A stretch of DNA of 64,000 bases from VBDM01 sp049802235 (GCA_049802235.1 JBARMB010000050.1:62001-126000); one strand, 5' to 3'; shown: positions 17,894-28,157, counted from the first letter of the stretch. Notes: a model not told the origin generated them from the letters alone. Program-made: numbers and translations.

Positions 17894-18901
17894 TCAGTTC
17901 TGCGGCACTTCGCAGCCGGCCGAGACGTTCACTTTCGGCGGCTCGATGGTCTCGGGGATCTGCACGCCGCGGCGCACCGCGGTCATCTCGGCGAGGATCG
18001 CCACCGCGATCTCCGGCGGCGTCTTCGAGCCGATCTTCAGGCCGACGGGCCCGCGCAGGCGCGCGATCTCGGCGGCGGCGAGGTCGAAATCGGCGAGGCG
18101 CTTGCGGCGCGTGTCGTTGTTCTTCTTCGAGCCGAGCGCGCCGACGTAGAACGCCGGCGACTTCAGCGCCTCCAGCAGCGCCGCATCGTCGAGCTTGGGA
18201 TCGTGCGTCACCGCCACCACGGCGCAGTGCGCGTCGAGATTCATCGCCACGACGACGTCGTCGGGATAGCCGCGGTTGATCGGCACGTCCTTCAGGTCCC
18301 ATCCTTCCGAGTATTCCTCGCGCGGATCGCATACGGTGACATGGTAATCGAGCGCCTGGGCCATTTGCGCGAGATAGCGCGACACCTGCCCGGCGCCGAT
18401 CATGAGCAGGCGCCAGCGCGGGCCGTGCACCGTCTTCAGCATCTTGCCGTCGAACTCCAGCAGGTCCGACCACTTGCCCGGCTCGATGCGCACCTTGCCG
18501 GTTTCCATGTCGAGGAAACGCGCCGCCAGCTCGTGGCGCTCGATGACCGCAAGCAGGTCCTTCAGCTTCGATTCCGCAGTCACCGGCTCGAGCACGATCT
18601 GCAGCGTGCCGCCGCAAGGCAGGCCGAAGCGCGTCGCCTGCTCCTGCGTCACGCCATAAGTGGCCACTTCCGGCTTGCCGGTGGCGAGCGTCCTGCCCTT
18701 CACTTTTTCGATGAGATCGTCCTCGACGCAGCCGCCCGAGACCGACCCGATAACCTGGCCGTCGTCACGAATGACGAGCATCGCGCCCACCGGGCGCGGA
18801 GCCGAGCCCCAGGTGTGCACGACGGTGCCAAGCGTGGCGCGATGGCCGGCTTCGGCCCATTTCAGTGCGCTGCGTACAACTTCGAGATCGACGCTGTCCA
18901 T
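17894..18901 (-). CDS. XdhC/CoxI family molybdenum-cofactor insertion protein
   Basis: This 335-residue protein has the N-terminal XdhC/CoxI domain (GSAPRPVGAMLVIRDDGQVIGSVSGGCVEDDLIEK) and a C-terminal Rossmann domain (MIGAGQVSRYLAQMAQAL and VGALGSKKNNDTRRKRL). XdhC proteins bind the sulfurated Mo cofactor and load it into xanthine dehydrogenase-type hydroxylases. It is divergent from coxS across a 322-bp gap and is the obvious chaperone for the CoxSLM-like enzyme. The start has AAGGA six bases upstream. Confidence 0.92.
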   Translation of the reverse strand: MDSVDLEVVRSALKWAEAGHRATLGTVVHTWGSAPRPVGAMLVIRDDGQVIGSVSGGCVEDDLIEKVKGRTLATGKPEVATYGVTQEQATRFGLPCGGTLQIVLEPVTAESKLKDLLAVIERHELAARFLDMETGKVRIEPGKWSDLLEFDGKMLKTVHGPRWRLLMIGAGQVSRYLAQMAQALDYHVTVCDPREEYSEGWDLKDVPINRGYPDDVVVAMNLDAHCAVVAVTHDPKLDDAALLEALKSPAFYVGALGSKKNNDTRRKRLADFDLAAAEIARLRGPVGLKIGSKTPPEIAVAILAEMTAVRRGVQIPETIEPPKVNVSAGCEVPQN

Positions 18902-19223
18902 GGGAAATCCTTATGCCTTAGGCAACCCGCGAGAATATTATTGAATCCCGACAATTGATTATACGCGATAGCCTAGACCCCCCTTAAAATCGGGTCAAGC
19001 CCGGCCCGGGTAACGATTCGGAAGCGGCCCAGCCCTTCCCCGGCAAGCCGCGGTTGCTTGTCGCCCGCACATGGTCTAGGATTTCCGCCGACGCCCCATC
19101 GCCGCAAATCCCGCGACACAACACTTATTTGTCGAGGAGGCGTTTTTGCCGGTGCAGTTCCCGTTTTCGTGAACGTCACTTGATACAAGAAGAAGTCCCA
19201 CTTTTCACCGAAGGAGTCGAACC
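18902..19223. promoter_or_regulatory. Divergent intergenic region between xdhC and coxS
   Basis: This 322-bp gene-free stretch must carry the promoters for xdhC (minus) and the coxSLM-like operon (plus). Visible elements are the palindrome TGCCTTAGGCA at 18914-18924, close to the xdhC start, and an AT-rich patch around 18933-18966. A GAAGGAG Shine-Dalgarno lies seven to nine bases before the coxS ATG. I see no convincing complete sigma-70 promoter and no coding sequence. Confidence 0.4.
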
Positions 19224-19697
19224 ATGACCGTCAAGGTCTCCATGACCATCAACGGCAAAGCGGCCGGCGGCGAAGTCGAGGAGCGCACGCTGCTCGTCAA
19301 CTTCATCCGCGACCATCTGCGCCTGACCGGAACCCACGTCGGCTGCGACACCGCCCAGTGCGGCGCCTGCACCATCCACATGAACGGCCGCGCCGTGAAG
19401 TCCTGCAACATCCTGGTGATGCAGGCCGAAGGCGCGCAGATCACCACCATCGAAGGCATCGCCAAGCCCGACGGCACGCTGCACCCGATGCAGGAGGCGT
19501 TCCGCGAGCACCACGGCCTGCAGTGCGGCTTCTGCACCCCCGGCATGGTGATGAGCGCGATCGACCTGGTGAAGAACTTCCCCAATCCCACCGAAGAGCA
19601 GATACGCGAGCAGCTCGACGGAAATCTCTGCCGCTGCACCGGCTATCACAATATCGTCAAGGCGATCAAAGCCGCCTCCCAGACGATGAGGAGCTGA
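19224..19697 (+). CDS. CoxS-like (2Fe-2S) small subunit of a molybdenum hydroxylase
   Basis: This 157-residue subunit carries two [2Fe-2S] clusters: the plant-type ferredoxin motif CDTAQCGAC and, in the helical C-terminal domain, CGFC plus CRCTGYHNI. It transfers electrons from the molybdenum site to FAD in xanthine dehydrogenase-family enzymes. It is the first gene of a three-gene operon, with the large-subunit ATG two bases after its stop. The order small-large-medium is unusual compared with coxMSL but common among coxSLM-like form II loci. Confidence 0.93.
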   Translation: MTVKVSMTINGKAAGGEVEERTLLVNFIRDHLRLTGTHVGCDTAQCGACTIHMNGRAVKSCNILVMQAEGAQITTIEGIAKPDGTLHPMQEAFREHHGLQCGFCTPGMVMSAIDLVKNFPNPTEEQIREQLDGNLCRCTGYHNIVKAIKAASQTMRS

Positions 19698-19699
19698 CC

Positions 19700-22063
<2,364 letters not shown>

Positions 22064-22073
22064 GAGAAAAAAC

Positions 22074-22871
22074 ATGTACTCATTCAATTACCAGAAAGCA
22101 AAATCGGTGGCCGACGCATCGGCGACAGTCGCGAAAAACGGCGACGCCAAGCTGCTCGCCGGCGGCCAGAGCCTGCTCGCGGCGATGAAGCTGCGCCTCG
22201 CGCGCCCGTCCGACATCGTCGATCTGGGCGCGATCAGGGAGCTCTCCGGCATCAAGGTCGAAGGCAATGCCGTCACCATCGGCGCCATGACGCGCCACGC
22301 CGAAGTCGCGGCGTCCGCCGAGGTGAAAAAGGCGATCCCGGCACTGGCGGCATTGGCCGGCGGCATCGGCGACCGCATGGTGCGCAACATGGGCACCCTC
22401 GGCGGCGCGCTCGCCAACAACGACCCGGCCGCGGACTATCCGGCGGCGGTGCTCGGGCTCGCGGCGACTATCGTCACCAACAAGCGCAAGATCTCCGCCG
22501 ATGAATTCTTCAAAGGCATGTACGAGACCGCGCTGCAAAACGGCGAGATCATCACCGCGGTGACGTTTCCGGTGCCCAAGCGCGCCGCCTATATGAAGTT
22601 CAAGAATCCGGCCTCGCGCTACGCCATCGTCGGCGTGTTCGTCGCCGAGTCCGGCGGCGGCGTGCGCGTTGCGGTGACGGGCGCCGCCCCGAGCGTGTTC
22701 CGCGTGCCGGAGATGGAAAAGGCGCTCGCCTCGAAGTTCGCGCCGGAATCGGTGGCGAACGTCAAGGTGTCGCCCGACAAGCTCAATTCCGACCTGCACG
22801 CCAAAGCCGATTACCGCGCGCATTTGATCACGGTGATGGCCCGCCGCGCCGTCGAAGCGGCGCTGAAATGA
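22074..22871 (+). CDS. CoxM-like FAD-binding medium subunit
   Basis: This 265-residue FAD subunit of the molybdenum hydroxylase has the two FAD-binding stretches of the CoxM/CutM family, AGGQSLLAAMKLRLA near residue 30 and TLGGALANNDPAADYPA near residue 107. It passes electrons from the CoxS clusters to an acceptor. It begins ten bases after the coxL stop with a GGAG sequence upstream. Its stop is followed within eight bases by an FNR-like box, marking the end of the structural operon. Confidence 0.92.
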   Translation: MYSFNYQKAKSVADASATVAKNGDAKLLAGGQSLLAAMKLRLARPSDIVDLGAIRELSGIKVEGNAVTIGAMTRHAEVAASAEVKKAIPALAALAGGIGDRMVRNMGTLGGALANNDPAADYPAAVLGLAATIVTNKRKISADEFFKGMYETALQNGEIITAVTFPVPKRAAYMKFKNPASRYAIVGVFVAESGGGVRVAVTGAAPSVFRVPEMEKALASKFAPESVANVKVSPDKLNSDLHAKADYRAHLITVMARRAVEAALK

Positions 22872-22878
22872 AAGGGAT

Positions 22879-22919
22879 TTGATCCACGTCAAGCCGGCGT
22901 TTTCGGAATGCGTTATGTT
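22879..22919 (+). promoter_or_regulatory. FNR/ANR-like box and -10 element in the coxM-moxR spacer
   Basis: TTGATCCACGTCAA at 22879-22892 differs from TTGAT-N4-ATCAA at one base. A -10-like TATGTT at 22914-22919 gives a predicted transcript start near 22926, again about 40 bp from the centre of the box. This is the same geometry as at 11972-12012. It would drive the candidate RNA described next, not coxM. Confidence 0.5.
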
Positions 22920-22925
22920 GAAACC

Positions 22926-23127
22926 GTGTCTGGCGTCGCGGATTTATCGCAGGGCGATACCGCGGCCGGCACGCAAAAGTGAGGGGCCTGGTCACCAGGT
23001 TATATTCTGGTTCCCATCGGGACCAAGAAGGATGAGGACGACTCTCAGACCGATTTGGACTTAAAACGTCAGCTCGGGGATCCTCACCGGACCCGCCATC
23101 TCCTCAAGGGGTGGCGGGTTTTTATTT
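22926..23127 (+). ncRNA. Candidate FNR-controlled small RNA (about 200 nt)
   Basis: The span between the FNR-like promoter and a strong intrinsic terminator has no plausible protein gene but several hairpins: CCTGG/CCAGG with a three-base loop (22987-22999), TGGTTCCC/GGGACCA (23008-23025) and a longer-range TGAGGA/TCCTCA pairing (23032-23037 with 23081-23086). This fits a free-standing structured sRNA made under low oxygen, or a long 5' leader. The family is not recognised. The ends are inferred, not measured. Confidence 0.4.
23091..23127 (+). terminator. Strong intrinsic terminator
   Basis: ACCCGCCA (23091-23098) pairs with TGGCGGGT (23112-23119), with an inner CTCC/GGGG pairing, and is followed by TTTTATTT. 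This is a textbook rho-independent terminator on the plus strand. It separates the coxSLM-like genes and the candidate sRNA from the MoxR operon. Confidence 0.8.
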
Positions 23128-23163
23128 GGCAACGCACCCGTCGGCCTGCCGCCGCGAAATCCA

Positions 23164-23201
23164 GGGTATCTGTCGAGGCGCCCGCGCCGCGCCGGATACC
23201 C
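23164..23201 (+). repeat. Inverted repeat GGGTATC/GATACCC
   Basis: A seven-base stem (23164-23170 with 23195-23201) encloses a nested GGCG/CGCC hairpin. It lies just upstream of a -10-like TATTCT at 23214-23219, the likely promoter region for the MoxR operon, and could be an operator or an alternative terminator without a U-run. Confidence 0.35.
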
Positions 23202-23226
23202 TCGGAGCCATGTTATTCTATTCACT

Positions 23227-23299
23227 TGGAGACAGTTTCAGAATGACCGAAACGGGTCCTGATCTAGGGGAGCATGAGGGGAGGTATCCCCTCATTTTG
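23227..23299 (+). promoter_or_regulatory. Tandem hairpin-terminator element, copy 1 (candidate riboswitch/attenuator)
   Basis: GTTTC-AGAATGACC-GAAAC forms a hairpin at 23235-23253. It is followed by TAGGGGAGC and the terminator-like stem ATGAGGGGA/TCCCCTCAT (23274-23282 with 23287-23295, loop GGTA) and then TTTTG. The hairpin loop, the AGGGGAGC linker and the terminator stem are the same in copy 2, while outer stem bases and the terminator loop differ. Linker AGGGGA (23266-23271) could pair with TCCCCT as an antiterminator. Confidence 0.55.
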
Positions 23300-23310
23300 T
23301 AATGTGCTCG

Positions 23311-23384
23311 TAGAGTCCGTTTCAGAATGACCGAAACGGACTCCAATATAGGGGAGCATGAGGGGATGTTTCCCCTCATTTTTG
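23311..23384 (+). promoter_or_regulatory. Tandem hairpin-terminator element, copy 2 (candidate riboswitch/attenuator)
   Basis: GAGTCCGTTTC/GAAACGGACTC is a perfect 11-bp stem (23313-23323 with 23333-23343) with the same loop AGAATGACC as copy 1. Then come ATAGGGGAGC and ATGAGGGGA/TCCCCTCAT with loop TGTT and a TTTTT tail that ends about a dozen bases before the MoxR ATG. A nine-codon ORF (23358-23387, MRGCFPSFL) starts inside the hairpin in frame with MoxR and stops nine bases before it. The MoxR ATG has no Shine-Dalgarno of its own. Confidence 0.55.
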
Positions 23385-23396
23385 TAACCGGTTCTT

Positions 23397-24311
23397 ATGG
23401 CCAATCCGCTTCCGTCGTCCATTGACGACACCATCGAATTGCTGGCCGGCGCCGATTATGTCGCCGAGCGCAGCCTCGCGACCGCCGTTTTTCTTGCCCT
23501 CAAGATGGGCCGGCCGCTGTTCCTCGAAGGCGAAGCCGGCGTCGGCAAGACCGAGATCGCCAAGGTGCTGGCCTCCAGTCTCGGCCGCCGGCTGGTGCGG
23601 CTGCAATGCTACGAGGGCCTGGACATCGCTTCCGCCGTCTACGAATGGAACTACTCGCGCCAGATGATCGAAATCCGGCTGGCGGAAGCCGAGGGCGTGA
23701 AAAGCCGCGAGGGCATCGCGCAGGACATCTTTTCCGAGCGCTTCCTCATCCGCCGGCCGCTGCTGCAGGCGCTCGAGGGCGGCCTCGGCGGGGCGCCGGT
23801 GCTACTCATCGACGAGCTCGACCGCACCGACGAGCCGTTCGAGGCGTACCTGCTCGAGGTGCTGTCCGATTACCAGGTGACCATTCCGGAAATCGGCACG
23901 GTGAAGGCGGAGGTGCCGCCGATCGTGGTGCTCACCTCCAACCGCACGCGCGAGATCCACGACGCCATCAAGCGCCGCTGCTTCTATCACTGGGTGGATT
24001 ATCCGGACGCCGCGCGCGAGCTCGATATCCTGAAGCGCAAAGCGCCGGAGGCGGCGGAGAAGCTCTCGCGCGAAGTGGTCGCCTTCGTGCAGCGCCTGCG
24101 CAAGATGGACCTGTTCAAGCTGCCGGGCGTCGCCGAAACCATCGACTGGTCGAAGGCGCTGGTCGCGCTCGACAAGATGGCGCTCGATCCGCAGACGGTC
24201 AACGACACCCTCGGCACGCTGCTCAAGTACCAGGACGACATCGCGCGCGTGCGCGGCAGCGAGGCGGAGAGGTTGCTGGCTGAGGTCAAGGCCGAGCTCG
24301 CGGCGGCATAG
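23397..24311 (+). CDS. MoxR-family AAA ATPase (CoxD-like)
   Basis: This 304-residue AAA+ ATPase has Walker A GEAGVGKTE near residue 43, Walker B LLIDELDR near residue 139 and the sensor region VVLTSNRTREIHDAIKRRC. CoxD and other MoxR proteins act with VWA-domain partners to mature metal centres; in CO dehydrogenase CoxD helps build the Cu-S site. Here the partner CoxE is two genes downstream. The start is fixed by homology (PSSIDDTIELLAGADYVAERSLA), and no ribosome-binding site precedes it. Confidence 0.92.
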   Translation: MANPLPSSIDDTIELLAGADYVAERSLATAVFLALKMGRPLFLEGEAGVGKTEIAKVLASSLGRRLVRLQCYEGLDIASAVYEWNYSRQMIEIRLAEAEGVKSREGIAQDIFSERFLIRRPLLQALEGGLGGAPVLLIDELDRTDEPFEAYLLEVLSDYQVTIPEIGTVKAEVPPIVVLTSNRTREIHDAIKRRCFYHWVDYPDAARELDILKRKAPEAAEKLSREVVAFVQRLRKMDLFKLPGVAETIDWSKALVALDKMALDPQTVNDTLGTLLKYQDDIARVRGSEAERLLAEVKAELAAA

Positions 24312-24322
24312 TTTTCCGCGAC

Positions 24323-25684
24323 ATGGACAAACCGTCCTTCCTCCGGCGCTTGCTGACTCCCGTGCCGCCGCGTCCGGGAGCGTTTTCACGTGTCGCCGTC
24401 CGCAGAGCCCGCCGGGCGGTGTCGCTTTGCCACGCGCTCTTGTCCGAGCGCGGCGAGGTATCCGGTGCCCGCATCGCACGCGACGCGCTGGCCGCGTATC
24501 AATCGCTCGACGATCCCGCCCTCGAGGTGTTCTTCAGCCTGCTGGTGAAGGAGTTTTCCCCCGACCCCGAAGAAGTCGGGCGATTCGCCGACGCCTATCG
24601 CAGCGATCCGTCGCAGGCCAACCTCATCCGGCTACAGCGGGCGGTCGAGCCGCCGCGCCAGGAGTTGTTCCGGCGAATAAACATAGCCCCCGGCGGCACG
24701 GCGTTCCTGATCGAGATGCGCCGCCGGCTGCTCCGCGAGCTTGGCGCCAGGCCGCAGTGGGCCGGCATCGAGGCCGACCTCGCGCATTTGCTCCACTCCT
24801 GGTTCAACCGCGGTTTCCTGGTCTTGCAGCGGATCGACTGGCGTACCCCGGCCCTGGTGCTGGAAAAGCTGATCCAGTACGAGGCGGTGCACGAGATCCA
24901 GGGCTGGCGGGACTTGCGCCGGAGGCTGCAGGCCGACCGCCGCTGCTATGCCTATTTTCACCCGGCCTTGCCCGAGGAACCGGTGATCTTCATCGAGGTA
25001 GCCCTCACCCGCCGCTTGAGCACCCGGGTCCAGCCGCTGCTCGATCCCGATTCACCCGTATTCCATCCCGCGGCCGCGCGCTGCGCGATTTTTTATTCGA
25101 TCACCAATTGCCAGGAGGGTTTGCGCGGCGTGTCGTTCGGCAACCTTCTCATCAAGCAGGTGGCGGAAGACCTCGGCCGCGAGTTTCCCCGCCTGAGGAT
25201 TTTTTCGACCCTCTCCCCCATCCCCGGATTTCGCAGCTGGCTCGCGAACGCGACCGGCACGCCGGACATCGGCCCCAGGGGCGAGAGACTCGCGGCCCTC
25301 CTCGCCAAGCTCGACTCGCCCGGCTGGCCGGAGGACAAAGCGGCATCCGCCGAGCTGCAGCGGCAACTCACCCGGCTGTGCGCGCAATACCTCCTGCACG
25401 CAAAACACGGCCAGGAGCCGCTCGACCCCGTTGCGCGCTTCCATCTCGGCAACGGCGGCCGCCTGCAGCGGCTCGACTGGCTGGGCGACACCTCCGCGAC
25501 AGGCATGCGCCGCTCGGCAGGACTGATGGCGAATTACGTCTATCGCCTTGCCGACGTGGAGCGCAACCACGAAGCCTATGCGAAGGAACACCGGATCGTC
25601 GCCTCGCGCCGGATCGAGAAGCTGGCCGGAGAGTCGCTGCTCGCGGGATACAACGCCATACAGACGCAACCGATCCATGCCTGA
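24323..25684 (+). CDS. Malonyl-CoA decarboxylase
   Basis: This 453-residue protein matches the malonyl-CoA decarboxylase family. It has an N-terminal helical part, then the GNAT-like catalytic domain with NCQEGLRGVSFGNLLIKQV, FSTLSPIPGF, the C-terminal DPVARFHLGNGGRLQRLDW and SAGLMANYVYRL. It converts malonyl-CoA to acetyl-CoA and CO2. It lies 11 bp after coxD and overlaps coxE by eight bases, so it is embedded in the cox maturation operon. This is unexpected, as MCD usually sits with malonyl-CoA synthetase and a transporter. Confidence 0.9.
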   Translation: MDKPSFLRRLLTPVPPRPGAFSRVAVRRARRAVSLCHALLSERGEVSGARIARDALAAYQSLDDPALEVFFSLLVKEFSPDPEEVGRFADAYRSDPSQANLIRLQRAVEPPRQELFRRINIAPGGTAFLIEMRRRLLRELGARPQWAGIEADLAHLLHSWFNRGFLVLQRIDWRTPALVLEKLIQYEAVHEIQGWRDLRRRLQADRRCYAYFHPALPEEPVIFIEVALTRRLSTRVQPLLDPDSPVFHPAAARCAIFYSITNCQEGLRGVSFGNLLIKQVAEDLGREFPRLRIFSTLSPIPGFRSWLANATGTPDIGPRGERLAALLAKLDSPGWPEDKAASAELQRQLTRLCAQYLLHAKHGQEPLDPVARFHLGNGGRLQRLDWLGDTSATGMRRSAGLMANYVYRLADVERNHEAYAKEHRIVASRRIEKLAGESLLAGYNAIQTQPIHA

Positions 25685-26861
25685 AGAGGGCCGCCTCGCC
25701 GAAAACGTCATGCACTTCGCGCGCGTGCTGCGCGCGGCGGGGCTGCCGATCGGACCCGACCGCGTGATCGACGCGGTGCGCGCGGTCGAAGTCGCGGGTG
25801 TGCAGCGGCGCGACGATTTCTATTGGACCCTCGCCGCCGTGTTCCTCGCCCGGCGCGAGCAGTTCGAGATGTTCGACCAGGCTTTCCACATTTTCTGGCG
25901 CGATCCGAAGATGCTCGAGCGCGTCATGGCGATGATGCTGCCGCAGGTGTACGGGCGCCATACGAAGGTCGACGCCGAGCCGCCTTCGAACCGCATCGCC
26001 GATGCGCTCTATCCCAAGCCGGAGAAACCGAAGGCCGAGAGCGAGCCGCAGGAGGTTCAGCTCGACGCCGCGCTGACGTTCTCCGCGCGCGAGGTGCTGC
26101 AGCACGCCGACTTCGAGACCATGACCAACGAGGAACTGGCGCAGGCGAAGAAAATGATCGCTAAGCTGCGCCTGCCGATCCCCGAGATCCGCACGCGGCG
26201 CTTCTACGCCGACCCGCACGGCGCCCGGGCGGACCTGCGCGCGACGCTGCGCGCGAGCCTGCGCGGCGGCAGCCAGCTCATATCCCTGCGCAAGCGCTCG
26301 CCGGCGCGCCGCCACCCGCCGCTGGTGGTGCTGTGCGACGTGTCCGGCTCGATGAGCCGCTACTCGAGGATGTTCCTGCACTTCCTGCACGCGATCACCA
26401 GCGACCGCGACCGCGTGACGAGCTTCGTCTTCGGCACGCGCCTCACCAACATCACGCGCCACCTGCGCCATCGCGACGTCGACGTCGCCATGACCGGGAT
26501 CGCCGACGCCATCGCCGACTGGTCCGGCGGCACGCGCATCGGCAACTGCCTCGCCGAGTTCAACCTGCGCTGGTCGCGCCGCGTGCTGGGGCAGAACGCC
26601 GTGGTGCTGATGATCTCCGACGGCCTCGACGGCGACGTCGGCGAGGGACTCGCCGCGCAGATGGAGCGGCTGCACAAGTCGTGCCGCAAGCTCATCTGGC
26701 TGAACCCGCTGCTGCGCTACGAGGGGTTCGAGGCGCGGCCGGCGGGCGTGCGCGCGATGCTGCCGCACGTGGACGAGTTCCTGCCGGTGCACAACGTCGC
26801 CAGCCTCGTCGACCTCGCGCGGGCGCTCGAGGGTTCGCACGAGCATCGGCGCGCGGCCTGA
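25677..26861 (+). CDS. CoxE-like VWA domain protein
   Basis: This 394-residue protein carries a von Willebrand A domain in the C-terminal half with the MIDAS motif DVSGS (Asp221, Ser223, Ser225) and TRIGNCLAEF. It is the usual partner of a MoxR ATPase and is needed for maturation of Mo/Cu hydroxylases. The N-terminal half (MPEEGRLAENVMHFARVLRAAG) is typical of CoxE. I chose the ATG at 25677, which overlaps the end of the malonyl-CoA decarboxylase gene; upstream in-frame sequence is shadow. Confidence 0.9.
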   Translation: MPEEGRLAENVMHFARVLRAAGLPIGPDRVIDAVRAVEVAGVQRRDDFYWTLAAVFLARREQFEMFDQAFHIFWRDPKMLERVMAMMLPQVYGRHTKVDAEPPSNRIADALYPKPEKPKAESEPQEVQLDAALTFSAREVLQHADFETMTNEELAQAKKMIAKLRLPIPEIRTRRFYADPHGARADLRATLRASLRGGSQLISLRKRSPARRHPPLVVLCDVSGSMSRYSRMFLHFLHAITSDRDRVTSFVFGTRLTNITRHLRHRDVDVAMTGIADAIADWSGGTRIGNCLAEFNLRWSRRVLGQNAVVLMISDGLDGDVGEGLAAQMERLHKSCRKLIWLNPLLRYEGFEARPAGVRAMLPHVDEFLPVHNVASLVDLARALEGSHEHRRAA

Positions 26862-26899
26862 GCGGCGCACGCCTTCGATCCCCGCAGAGGAGGAGACCA

Positions 26900-27880
26900 G
26901 TGAATTCATTCCGATCGCTATGCGTCGCCGCGCTGCATCTCGCGGTCGCCGCAACCGCCTGCGCGCAGGACCCGGCGGCACATTATCCGGGCCGCACCAT
27001 CCGCATCATCGTGCCGTTTCCTGCGGGCGGCGCGGCGGACGCGCTGCCGCGCATCGTCGGCGAGAGGCTCACCGCGAAATGGGGCCAGCCGGTGATCGTC
27101 GAGAACCGCGCCGGCGCCAGCGGCTCGATCGGCGCGGAAGCGGTGTTCAAGGCCGAGCCCGACGGCTACGTGCTGCTGTCGACGCCGCCCGCGCCGCTCG
27201 TCATCAATCCGAGCCTGTACAGGAAACTCCCCTACGACCCGACGCAGTTCGTCCCGGTCACGGTAATGGCGGCGATCCCGAGCGTGCTGCTGGTGAACCC
27301 GGCAAAGGTGCCCGCGAACTCGCTTCAGGAGTTCGTGGCGCTGGTGCGCGCCAACCCGGACAGATTCAACTACGCCTCACAGGGGACGACCACCGTCTCG
27401 TTCCTCACCACCGAGATGTTCAAGGCGGCGGCGGGGGGACTGAAGATCACGCAAGTGCCCTACAAGGGCACCGGACCCGGGCTCGCGGCGCTGCTCGCGG
27501 GCGAGGTGGACATCATGTTCGACAACCTCGGCGTGACGGTGCCGCAGATACGCGCCGGCAGGCTGAAGGCGCTCGCCGTGGCCGGCGAGCGGCGCGTCGC
27601 CTCGCTCCCCGACGTGCCGGCGATGGCGGAGTTCTACCCGGGCTTCGTCTCGGTCGCCTGGTTCGGCGTCGTGGCGCCGCCGAAGACGCCGCCGGAAATC
27701 GCGGCGAAACTCTCCGCCGCGATCATCGACGTGCTCAGGCAGCCCGAGGTGGCGAAGCGCCTCGCCGGCCTCTCGGCGGAGATCGTCGCGAGCACGCCGG
27801 CGGAAATGAAGAAGATCATGACCGAGGACGCCGAGCGCTGGCGCGGCGTCATCGGCGCGGCGAACGTGAAAGTCGAGTGA
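26900..27880 (+). CDS. Bug-family tripartite tricarboxylate transporter receptor
   Basis: This 326-residue periplasmic solute-binding protein starts at GTG 26900, preceded by a strong AGGAGGAG. A signal peptide (SLCVAALHLAVAATACA) is followed by YPGRTIRIIVPFPAGGAADALPR, the classic Bug N-terminus, and by VENRAGASGSIGAE. Bug receptors bind carboxylates or aromatic acids; most are orphan, as here, with no TctA/TctB permease genes nearby. It lies 38 bp after coxE and may be read through from that operon. Ligand unknown. Confidence 0.92.
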   Translation: MNSFRSLCVAALHLAVAATACAQDPAAHYPGRTIRIIVPFPAGGAADALPRIVGERLTAKWGQPVIVENRAGASGSIGAEAVFKAEPDGYVLLSTPPAPLVINPSLYRKLPYDPTQFVPVTVMAAIPSVLLVNPAKVPANSLQEFVALVRANPDRFNYASQGTTTVSFLTTEMFKAAAGGLKITQVPYKGTGPGLAALLAGEVDIMFDNLGVTVPQIRAGRLKALAVAGERRVASLPDVPAMAEFYPGFVSVAWFGVVAPPKTPPEIAAKLSAAIIDVLRQPEVAKRLAGLSAEIVASTPAEMKKIMTEDAERWRGVIGAANVKVE

Positions 27881-28095
27881 CGCGGAACGTCTTCCCGCGT
27901 GCGCCTGTGAGCGGATCGCGGGGGCGGGCCGGGCTGAAATATGCAGACAGGCTGCGGCGTTGCTCCAGTGGGAGCCAAACAAGTGAGGCCGCAATCTGAC
28001 AATTGCCATCTATCACGGTCGGCAATGACGACTCAATCATGCAATGTTTTGATAATGAAGGCTCTTGGCGACAAGACCGAAGAATCGCGCTTATG

Positions 28096-28119
28096 ATAGA
28101 TGGCGGTTTTGCCATCTAT
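28096..28119 (+). promoter_or_regulatory. Operator-like 24-bp palindrome upstream of the VOC gene
   Basis: ATAGATGGC and GCCATCTAT form a perfect 9-bp inverted repeat with a GGTTTT spacer. A third GCCATCTAT half-site lies at 28005-28013. A -10-like TATACT at 28128-28133 puts the palindrome over the -35 region, a repressor-like position. The spacing of about 91 bp between the 28005 half-site and the first arm at 28096 would suit DNA looping. The regulator is not in this window. Confidence 0.5.
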
Positions 28120-28157
28120 TGGATAGTTATACTTCACGAGAGAGACTCGCGAATCGC

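Noticed and set aside
23055..23302. Small ORFs in the coxM-moxR spacer
   Set aside because: They run through terminator and riboswitch-like hairpins and lack ribosome-binding sites and family resemblance.
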